Of a DNA stretch of 64,000 nucleotides, positions 35,150 to 44,764 are shown one piece after another (position 1 is the stretch's first letter; every line of letters begins with the position of its first letter). Source of the stretch: Hawksworthiomyces lignivorus (taxonomy: Eukaryota; Ascomycota; Sordariomycetes; Ophiostomatales; Ophiostomataceae). The position numbers and the translations under genes are program-made. The notes under the pieces were generated by a model. The model worked only from the letters and a program-made list of their open reading frames with translations. It was not told the origin of the DNA and ran no database searches. The DNA lies in contig NTMA01000065.1 in the NCBI GenBank assembly GCA_002917075.1, positions 1 to 64,000 on the forward strand. The letters run 5' to 3'.

Positions 35150-35851
35150 AGTCTGACCAGCCCCTTTCGAGACACCCCCGGTTTCGAGACACCCATTGTA
35201 AGTATCTTTTATAAGACATTAACATACAAAATATACTTCCACAATATCCCAGTAGATTTACTTCTAAACCCCTGTAATAATTATATATAAATATATACGA
35301 ATATTTTTATATTTAATTTATGGCTTTTTAAATAGATAAGATGTTTATATAAAAATCTTATATAATTATATATAATAATTAGTTTTTATTTATTTATTTT
35401 ATATATACAATTTAATTTTATTTTGTATGTAAAAAGTTAAAAATGTTATAATAAATTATAATAAATTATTATTTTAAAAATTATTAAAAAATAAGTTTTA
35501 TTTATATTTTTAAAGTATAAATTTAGCTAAAGTTATTTAATAAATATTTTAGTTAATTTATTATTTAAAAAATAAAAGTGTTATAAATTACTAGTATTTT
35601 ACTAGTTAATATTAACAAATAATTAAAAGCTAAATAACTATATCATAATAAATATTATATAAATCTTTATATATCAGAAAAATCAAAAATAAATCTAAAA
35701 AAATTATATTATATTTTTATTAATTTGTTTGCTTTGGTGGTTTAAATTGCAGGGATATGTTAGATGTATCTTTTGTATGTGTATTACATATAAAAGCTAC
35801 ATCTGACGGTGTCTCGAAAGGGGGGGTGTCTCAGAAGGGGCTGATTGGACT
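35150..35851. mobile_element. 702-bp non-autonomous TIR transposon (MITE-like; Fot1/pogo-type ends) with TA duplication
   Basis: Outer inverted repeats AGTCTGACCAGCCCCTT... (left, from 35,150) and AGTCCAATCAGCCCCTT... (right, read from 35,851 on the minus strand) align without gaps over more than 30 bp, and TA flanks both ends (35,148-35,149 and 35,852-35,853). Each TIR contains two copies of a GAGACACC block (TTTCGAGACACC repeated), so the terminal structure is itself duplicated. The interior (about 35,210-35,790) is almost entirely A and T with no open frame. TA duplication and AGTC-starting ends fit Tc1/mariner-pogo (Fot1-like) elements; the lack of a transposase makes it a MITE or a heavily mutated derivative. 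Confidence 0.8.
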
Positions 35852-35853
35852 TA

Positions 35854-38702
35854 AAAAGAAAGAGAAGAGGAGACAGAGAGATAGAGAATGAAGATTATCA
35901 CAGATGACCAAGAAACAAAGCTTCATCTTTTGCTCTTTATGATTTTTCTAGTGATTTTCAAGATCATATATTTCCTGGTTCATCTTCATTCTCATCCAAT
36001 CTTCTTTCTTTGTGACTAATAAGAAATGCACCAGATGAATCCACTTTTTACTTCCTGGCAAGGCTGTTAACTTGCTCAGCTATGGAGTACTTGTAATACC
36101 GTATGCACAAACGTTACGTGCAATTCCCATTGCCCTGTCTTGCGGTATCTTTCTTACATGGGGGAGCCCCCAAACATCACTAAAAAAATTAAGGGAGACC
36201 CAAGGTCTCGGGGCGACTCCTCCGGTATCCACAGCCAAACAAGGAGAAATCACGCGCCGCTCTGCTGCATACATGTAACATGTATTTGCATCTTTCTTCT
36301 TGATGTTAGGTGCAGTAGCAGAAAAGACAGTTGAGTTCAAGAGTTTCTCCGCATTCTCGGATTGCCTCCTCTTCGATCGCGCTCTCCGCCTTTTGCTTGT
36401 GCTGCTGGGCCTGGACGCGTCTTGTCAGTGAAGGAACTTCGCATTTCATTTTGGCATATTTCACGTTCTATCTATTTTCCGCATTGTACACAATTTATAT
36501 ATTAATTATTTGCCTCACCGCTTCTGCGCTTTTCCTCTGCACAGCACTTGCCGTCCCGTTGTGGGTTAGCATTGTGATGTTAGTTCAACGATACGAGCAA
36601 TGTTACACCTTCTAGCCCCCCCAGTTGTCTAGGCACTGGTCAAGTCACTAGATCGACAGCGTTTCTTACTCACTACTATCGGCAGACGAGGTGACAGTAG
36701 AAAATATGTGACGAGTCTCGCCACACCGAATGGACAGGACGAGCCCAGCGATCGTCAGAGAGCCCTGCGGCAGTGGTGGTGCTGGTACTTTCTACAGTGT
36801 CACTTGTATTGCCTGGCTAGGCCTGGCTTTGCTCCCTCAGGTCTATGTCTGCCCTCTCCCAACAGTTTTGTCGCCACGTGAAGGCATTACTGTCCCAGGG
36901 TGTGGCTGGATGGACGGGCACACCTTTTACCCATCTTACGTTGTCTAGAGCCTTCGGGTCCTCACCTTAGACCGGTTGATTGGGACGATTGGGACGCGGT
37001 CAGCTTGGACCTGCTCGTGCCATGTGCCATTGGCTGTATGGCGTCTCGTTGCATGAACAGAAGTTTGTACAGCGCAAAGCGACTGCATTGGCGGCACCCC
37101 TCTCCTCTCTTCTTCCCCCCCTTGCTCGTGTCCTCCGCTTTACCGCGTAGCTTTGCCTTTCTTTACCTAGGCTAGCAAAGCCTCAAGTGCCTCACACCTT
37201 ATCTTGGTCTAGGGCGTCGACAACAACGTATGCAATTCTCAATAGCCAAGCATCCAGCAAGCAGGAGAAAACTTCATTCTTGTTTATCTCTCAACCAAAG
37301 ACTATGTACATACGAGTAGTATGATGGAACGTTTGAAGCTCTGCTGGGGTGCAGACATATACGGGGAAATAGAAGTAAAAAAATACTCGCCAACTTCAGG
37401 GTCTCGATATGATAACTTATTATCAAAAAATTTTTTTTTTGCTATTTCTTAGCATAGCATTGATTCTACTCTTTCTAAAGGCAGAGATATACTCTGTGCA
37501 AGAGAAAGAAAGTCTTAAGCAAAAGTTCTGTGTGCTTTATTTTGATGCCGGGAAAATAACAAGGCCCAGACGAGCTAAACTACACATATGCGTCGGCACC
37601 CACACGTGCACATATGTACATGTATGCTCCATCATAGTTACCGTCTGGAAGGATTCGAGAATGCATCAAAGTTACCCTCTCTCTGACATGCTCACCCCTA
37701 CCAGCACAGACATGGGGGTTAGGCTTTGCGTCGGGACCCAACAAAGTCGTCGAGAGAAACCACACAATGTAAGAAACGTTATACGATGTGCCCTGCAACG
37801 GTTTCCATGCAAAATACCAAGAAGGATCACGGAGAATGCCGAGACCTTGTTACAAGGTTAAAAGCAAACGACGAGACTAATAAAGGAAACGAAAGAAGGG
37901 TAGGGCTGGACAAAGGGATTGGCGAAGAGGGTGTTATGTGTGTTGCCGTTCCGCTCTGATCTTTCTTCATCTGTTGACTCTCCCCAAGGAGAAATGGATG
38001 TACATGAGGCTTGTCATATAACCGCATCTATCTGTCGTTTTTCAACCAATGCCACCATTTTTTTCCTACCTAGCAAAGATTGCCTACCCGTCTATTCTGT
38101 ACTTCCGCCGGTATCTTTTTCGTTCACATTCCGCGCAATTTTCCCCGGCTCCGACAGGGTACCTTTGTATTCGTGCATGCACTGGTTCGTCTTCCAACTA
38201 CATTGACTTTGCTATATGAAAGATACACTAGATCGACTGCCGAGGAGAGACTGATAAAGGCAGTCTTTGAAGCGCAGGATTCTCTCTCTTGCTCAATGGC
38301 ACGCATTTCTCAATCACTAGTATCAGCATAAATATTTCGCCTGCTGGTCATTTTTGTGGAACCAGCCTCATTTGGTTTCTGCTTCTATTTTGCTTTCTTT
38401 TCTTTTTGGTTACTGTTTTGGTGCACTAGCAGGAGGACTGATCTACAGAATCACAAGTTTCTATCATCACCTAAAAGTGAAAGGGGGGGCCAGGTTCATG
38501 CAAGCCTCCTTCGGAGTTCCCATCGTCTCGGCTTCGTGTGCACCAACTCTTGCCCGGGCATGTCTTGAGAGAAGAAATCCTTTTTCTTTGTATTCTTTTT
38601 CAAGCCTGACATTGTGTTACAGTTCTTTGCTATTTTATTTTCATCTACTCTCTTTGTTTAGCATATGCGGACTGCTCTTTCTTTTCCTTTCCTCTGCTCG
38701 CC
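35854..38702. other. Gene-poor intergenic region upstream of the Zn2Cys6 gene
   Basis: About 2.8 kb with no supported gene. The last 350 bp are T/C-rich on the plus strand and probably form the promoter/leader of the gene starting at 38,703. Short frames here lack domains. Confidence 0.4.
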
Positions 38703-41558
38703 ATGGCATCAAGTGATTTAGCAGACATCCCAGCAGGGTACTTTTCGACATTCTCCATCATTGACCCAAATAATCCTGCTCCTGAGAATCTAACCCGTAC
38801 ACAAAAACGAAACCGGCGTGTTTTTGTTTGTATTCCTTGCCACCGGAGAAAACTGAGATGTGACAAATTGCAACCTTGCACACGCTGCGTCGTGGCCGGA
38901 ATTCCTGACGACTGTGTCTATCAGCCACCTCCTTCATCTGTGCCGGCCTCTATGAGGAAACCGAACAAGAGGCCGACAGGAGCAAGAAACGCCAAGGAAC
39001 TCGACAAAGTGGGCCAAAAGGTAAAACGAGAAATTAGCCCATCAGAATCGTCTTTTACAATAGCATCATCTGCTCCAGATTCCCCCTCTCCACTTCATGA
39101 GTTGTCGCCATGGTCCACCGCTGGCCCAAAGACAAGAGAGGCACATTCGGTGACCGATGACAATGTATCAGCAATAATAAATGCTCCGTGTTCATCAATG
39201 AAATCCGGAGACGCTGAGACGTTGTCATCCGAACCAGGCAGCCAGGACTGTTCCAGAAAGCCCTTTTTGAATGGGGCGACTCACTGGATGCGGATCGCAT
39301 GTGAGGTGAGTCTGCAATACGTTGAATTTTTGCCTCTATTACATTTCTTCTCTCTATGCTTATTATCTCTAATGCACGTGCTATAGTTTGAGGATGCTGT
39401 GCCGTATCTGTTCGGTACAGACACTCGGTGGCAGCAGAGATACATGCGGATCAAAACTCTCAAGTGCCTGTTTCCCAGCTTAAGCGACAACGTCAATTTT
39501 CCTTTCAGCAATGCGGGTTTGCATACCAAGGAACAAATACTCAGTTCCCTCCCACCGGACCACATTGTCGATGCTCTTGTCTCTAATTATATGGAGACAT
39601 TTGGCGCAACGCATGGCCTCTTCAACCTCACTCAGCTGCGGCACGAGATACGCGAATTTCGCAAAGCACCTGTCGATATTTCAGACGATTGGCTCGCCCA
39701 GCTATGTATGATTCTTGCTCTTGGCGCTGAAACGTCGTCCGACATTCTATTCACAGGATTTGGTCAATCCGCTAGCGAATATGCCGGAATCTTTTTGAAT
39801 GCAGCCCAAGCTTCCTTTGCCCGCTCTTCTTATATGATGACACCGACTTTGACAACAATTCGTACTCTTTGTTTGATGGTCCTCGCCAAGCTGGTGGAAA
39901 TTCCGGCCAGTGGTGGTAGCAGCAGTGGCACCAGCAGCAGCAGCAATGGCGGCTACGCTCCCTTGGTTTCGCTCATGGCCTTCACCTTGCGTTTAGCAAT
40001 GTCGTTGCAGTTACATCGATTAAGTTGCACAGCCACCGCGATGCCAACTGCACCAGAAGGTAGACCAGGCCTGCCGGCGCCTCTAGACGTTGAAATGCGA
40101 CGGCGCATCTGGGTTACTGTACGTCTACTCGAACTCGACACAGCAATACGCACGGGAACACCGCTGCTAGAAGTCGACTGCGACGTGGAACCACCACAGC
40201 CGCTTCGTACTCGATTATTTTGCCGCATCTACTCAGAGGCTTGCGACGAGTCAGGCTGTTTTCGCGATGCCATGTGCCATGAACAAGATTGCTGCTATGT
40301 TGCCATAGATAACCATAACAAAACAGACAATGGAGATGACAGCCTTGAAGAAGTTGATCTATTCCATGACGATCTAGACGGACTATATCAACGAAGGCTA
40401 GCTCATTTCTTGCCTCTGCTTGCCACCGTAATCAATGCAGCTAATTCACCAACAAGACCAAGTCCCGGCAGCGAGCAAATACGAATCTGGGAGGCACAAA
40501 TTCGAAGATTTCTGCGCAAAACCGAGCCCATCCTCTTGCGCAGCCAGCCTCCATACAAACCTGGATTTCCTTTCGTGCCTGGTTGGGACCAGCAGAACTA
40601 CTCCTCTCAATCGCACGTGCCGAACAGCGCATTTAGCAACGCAGCTCAGCGAGCTACCATTCAATACCAATTCTTCGAAGTGCTATCCTATCGCGCACTT
40701 CTGGCGCTGCACCACGTCCCGTTCTGCTCGTCCTTGGCCGGCGATATCCACAACGTAGATGTGGCTTCTTCTTTCAAGTCGACACAGGCGGTTGTCATTG
40801 AAAGCTCATTAGCTCTGCTTAGCCTGCAGGTGAAATGGGCAGCACAGTCGACAGATTTCGCCAGCCGCTGTCCGAGTACCTGTACGAACATGACGACCGC
40901 CACAGCAGCAAGCGTCGAGACCCCCTATTCAATGTTTCAACCAGCTGCCGGAATAAAGGCCACAGCAGCCGAGATGATCATTCAGCCATCCGTGCCGCTC
41001 TCTGGCAGGTCGTCGCCAGCCATGCTTGGTGGCGGCGGCGAAGCTATGGGGTCGACAGCCACGGCTATGCGCACCAGCGGATGGCTGCTAGACTTGTGCC
41101 ATGATGACTTTGCAGCAGCTTTGATGTATATGGTTTTGGTGCTGCGTGCAGCACATCTCCAAGACGAGGCAGAGGTAGAGGATGGAGGCGCAAGCAATAG
41201 TGACGACCGACTAGGTCGTCGAGGTTCTGAACAGAATGCTTTCCCGAACAACGATATTCTAGGAAGCCACAAGGCGGCAGCGGTGGCGGCCGTACGGCAT
41301 GGCTATCGAATCATGCGAGATCGGTCGTATCGGTCGGTGGCTCATTTTAAAGAGTTTCTCGGCATTGCCATCTTATATGCCTGTTTCCGAGGACTCCACT
41401 CTGGCGATATTCTCTCTCAAGTTATCGATGCTACAAATGATGTCGAGCAGGTGGTTGTGGCTGGTCGACGATACATTCTCTGGGCCGCCGACAGTTTCAC
41501 CCCGGAGGATGCCATGATGGAGCTAACCGGACCACTTCTAGCATATGCGGGCTTGTGA
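38703..41558 (+). CDS. Zn2Cys6 transcription factor with fungal middle-homology region
   Basis: A nuclear fungal binuclear-cluster regulator. Exons 38703-39305 and 39387-41558 (intron 81 nt, phase 0, GTGAGT/CTATAG) give 924 residues. The zinc cluster is complete: Cys43, 46, 53, 59, 62 and 71 (CIPCHRRKLRCDKLQPCTRC, then VVAGIPDDC), the C-x2-C-x6-C-x5-C-x2-C-x8-C pattern, preceded by a basic arm (TRTQKRNRR). A Ser/Pro-rich linker leads to the fungal-specific TF domain at about 250-500: YLFGTDTRWQQRYMRIKTL, the central WLAQLCMILALGAETS, SLMAFTLRLAMSLQLHRL and EMRRRIWVTVRLLELDTA. Target genes cannot be inferred. Its stop lies only 26 bp from that of the convergent gene, so the transcripts very probably overlap. 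Confidence 0.9.
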
Positions 41559-41584
41559 GCAAAACAATTGCAGCGGTGCTCTGC

Positions 41585-42769
41585 CTACACCTCACTCTTC
41601 GAATCCCAGTGGCCGAACACATCAATGCCTTCGAGGATAGTTTGGCGATCGCTGCCGGCAAAAAGATGGCTTGTGACGATGTGCACGGCGACGTGATACA
41701 TGAGCGACGAGCTGAAATAGAGGGCGAATGCGAGAAGGACTGACAGGGGCCCGACGAGGGAAAAGATGGTAAAGCCTGACGCGAAGGCCTGGAACGCGCT
41801 ATTACCTGAGAGGGTGTCCGTCGTGAGGCCCGTCTGGAGGGCGCTCAGCACAATGGCGAGGTACGCGACGAAAGACGCCAGCCAGCGCACGTTGTTCTGG
41901 AAGAAGCGAGCGAAGCGGTCGAGCCGGCCGACCAGGACGGGAATCAGGCCGCCGCGCTTCAGCTGGCTGATCTCGCGCAGGCGGTGGAGGCGCAGCTCGC
42001 CGTAGAGAAAGCGCTTGTGGAAGCGGTGTGCTGCGACGTCGGGGGACGTCACCACCTGGCGCGTGAGCACGCGCCAGCGGTCCCACGTCACCTCGTCGGG
42101 CAGCAGGTGGTGCTCCTGAGCGAAGTGAAAGTCGCTCTCGTGGGCGACGAGAGCCGCGTACGAGTAGAGGAAGCCGAGCGCGCACTCCCACAGGTGGCGC
42201 TTGTTGCAGGCCCGCCGCGACGACGAGCTGCTGCCCGTCTTGTGCGACCGCAGACTGGCGCTCGGTGAGCTCCGGGCGATGGTGCCCTTCTCCTGGTCCA
42301 CGCTGCTCTTGTCGTCCCGCGGGCACTCGCACGATAAGACCTGCTCCCAGAAGCGCGTGTCCAGCAGGATCCGCGGCAGCGGCTTCAGGTAGAGGAGGTC
42401 CCGCTTGGCGCCGCCGCCTTTGCTGCCGACACCTAGCCCGAGCCCGAGATGCCGGTCCATGCGCTCGGTGATGCAGATGGAGCGGCCACGGTGGGCCGAG
42501 TCGTGCAGAGGCCGCGGGAGAGCGGGCGAGCCGAGCAGCCAAAACCAGTGGTGGGTGAAGCCATCGAGGCGGCCGAGGCCGAGCTCCGCGCTCAGGTAGG
42601 CTGACGTGAGGGACGGGACCGCGAGGTGCGGGAGGTCCTCCTCGCGGTAGACGCCTGGCAGGAGAGACTCGAGAGGAGGCGCGAGGGAGGCGTCCCCCGG
42701 CGGTCTCAGGACGTTGATAGAGAAGGGAGGAACGGGATGGAAGGAGTTGCAAGAGGATCCGCTCTCCAT
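41585..42769 (-). CDS. Fungal two-pass membrane protein (DUF6601-like)
   Basis: A single-exon protein of 394 residues. Its pattern matches an uncharacterised fungal family that I recall as DUF6601: GRLDGFTHHWFWLLGSP near residue 65-80, RSICITERMDRHL at about 95, LKPLPRILLDTRFWEQVLSCE at about 125, the histidine-rich ALVAHESDFHFAQEHHLLPDEVTW at about 210, and FLYGELRLHRL at about 250. Two C-terminal hydrophobic segments follow: WLASFVAYLAIVLSALQTGL (about 295) and a longer one around FASGFTIFSLVGPLSVLLAF (about 330-360). No enzymatic motif is visible. The coding region is very GC-rich. Tail-to-tail with the Zn2Cys6 regulator with only 26 bp between stops. The domain name is from memory and less certain than the gene call. 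Confidence 0.8.
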   Translation of the reverse strand: MESGSSCNSFHPVPPFSINVLRPPGDASLAPPLESLLPGVYREEDLPHLAVPSLTSAYLSAELGLGRLDGFTHHWFWLLGSPALPRPLHDSAHRGRSICITERMDRHLGLGLGVGSKGGGAKRDLLYLKPLPRILLDTRFWEQVLSCECPRDDKSSVDQEKGTIARSSPSASLRSHKTGSSSSSRRACNKRHLWECALGFLYSYAALVAHESDFHFAQEHHLLPDEVTWDRWRVLTRQVVTSPDVAAHRFHKRFLYGELRLHRLREISQLKRGGLIPVLVGRLDRFARFFQNNVRWLASFVAYLAIVLSALQTGLTTDTLSGNSAFQAFASGFTIFSLVGPLSVLLAFALYFSSSLMYHVAVHIVTSHLFAGSDRQTILEGIDVFGHWDSKSEV

Positions 42770-44764
42770 GATGCTGGACTTTTGCTCTTTATTTATGTAT
42801 TGGGCGTAACTGCAGAAACAAAGCAGAAGACTTCCACCTTAGAATATTCGGAAGTTTGCAGACGGATGAACCCATGCTTATAGTTATTGTTTCTACGAAA
42901 AGCTGCTGCTTTCAACTTATATATACATTGAAAACAAGTATCACGGACACAGTGAATGATCAGGCATAATTGCGCCTGGTTCCTGTGATGCTGTGTAAAG
43001 CTCCACGCTTTGCTAAGAGTCACCCGCCTGCTGGCAGGCGAGGGGCTGCCGAGAAGCAACAAGTTTCTCCAAACAATAGAGGCGAAGAGAGGGAAATCTG
43101 CTTAAATAGATAAGAATTACGCAAAGTAGTGGAGATTTGAGAAGTATTCTCTCACATGTGAGGTCTTATTTTGAATCATCGCCACCTGTGGTTGGCCTCG
43201 AGGTTAGGCGCAGGCCGTTTAATGGGACCTGGAAGGATAAATGACCAGAATAGGGAGTCAATACTACAGCCTTGCCAGAAAGTTTCGTTGGCGCAGCAAC
43301 TCGTTTTCTCGCCGTCGCCTGAATGTGGTGGTCAGTAGCGGACTTTGTGGGATCACATGAGTGTCGTGCTTGACAAACTATTATTACGATATTTTGGGTG
43401 GATGACTGGTTTTGCGCTCTGAGACAGCAGGCCTCCTGACCACGAGGCTGTAGGGTGTTGCAGCCACTTTGCTTGGTGAAACAAGATCAAAACGACAGCA
43501 GCTGAAAAGTTCCCTACATAGTTCTATTTTTACTTCTATTGTATATATTATGTCCGTATCTCTATTTTGAAAAGAATTGCTCGGGAAGGTTGAATTACTA
43601 GTATTTTTTTCTTTCACCCTCTGCTTTATTTCTCTTGCATGTTTCTATATCGCTGATCCTGCTGGTAATTGAAATGACTTACAGAGCTCGTTACGCACAA
43701 CGCGGCAAAATAACGAGCCCCGATTCTCAACGAAGACGACGTATTTGCAGGATAATTCAGATAATGAGCCAATATTGAGGACAGCAGCTCAGGACCCGAG
43801 AGCCCAATCAATGGTTCATGAGAAGTTTCAAAGAGCGATAGACGAAAAGGAAGAAACGTACGAGAATATCCCTTTTTTGTACTAGTCTCTGCTTGTTTTG
43901 GTGATCAAACACTATCTTGCATGGCGAGCCAGCTTTTCGTTGTTTATGTTCCTCGTTTATTCTTTTCTCTCCCGACCCTTGTTTCTTCCTAAGTTGGCTC
44001 GGCCTCTCCATGTTTGAGAATCGCACAAATCCCTGGCTTATTCTCCCCTTTTAATCCTGCTCCTTTGGTGTTATTTTTGTCTCTCGTGATCTCGGTGATT
44101 TACCTTGGCTCTCTTAGGCACGGACCCGTTCATGACCGCCTACCATAAAAATTGATCTGAGGCTTCTCTACATAGACCAGGGTAATAAATGTTATTGGCC
44201 TCTTTCAGGGCAGGGTGGGAAGGCCGGGGCTGCTAAAGTCACGCTTGTGCCCTGTAACAACAGAAAGCGTGGGAAAAGCACAGAAAACCGGCACAAAACA
44301 TTGCAAAAAATAAATGGGGGTACTTCGCTCGGCACAGAAATTGCACTAAAACCAATGTATAGATTTAACATTTATTACCCCTGTAGACCTGTACACTCTC
44401 CCGGACATAATAGGAGTTTACTTTTGTCAACTCGCTGCCGCCCGCATAATAAGTTCCAAGTGGGGGTTCAATTCCTGTTCCAGAAATGAGCTTGGGGCAA
44501 CGCCTCAAAAAGGTATGCCATGGAACTAGAGAGACTTTGAGAACTCATGCCAGATATGAATGGCCATGGCTTCGTTGCCCTGCCTATGCAAGTCCACTCA
44601 GAAGTGTTAAGTCAATTACACGGGAGAGCCAAAGGATTATTTTTGCAGTCGTAGGTTATGTTACGGGCAACGCACATTTAACTGTAAGGCATTCATTTAA
44701 CACTGGAGACCCGCAGGAGAACAAACTTGCATCAGCATGGAATCAAGTTTCTCGCGGGTCTTCT
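42770..44764. other. Intergenic region
   Basis: About 2 kb with no supported gene. A short GC hairpin (CGCCTGCTGGCAGGCG) lies near 43,024-43,039. A GGTTCAATTCC sequence at 44,465 resembles a tRNA B box but no cloverleaf could be drawn. Confidence 0.4.

Noticed and set aside
41802..42752. A 316-codon minus-strand frame, rich in Arg/Pro/Ala
   Set aside because: Shifted-frame shadow of the DUF6601-like gene.
44400..44490. tRNA-like B box (GGTTCAATTCC)
   Set aside because: The T-stem pairs poorly and no acceptor stem, D-arm or anticodon arm could be placed upstream.
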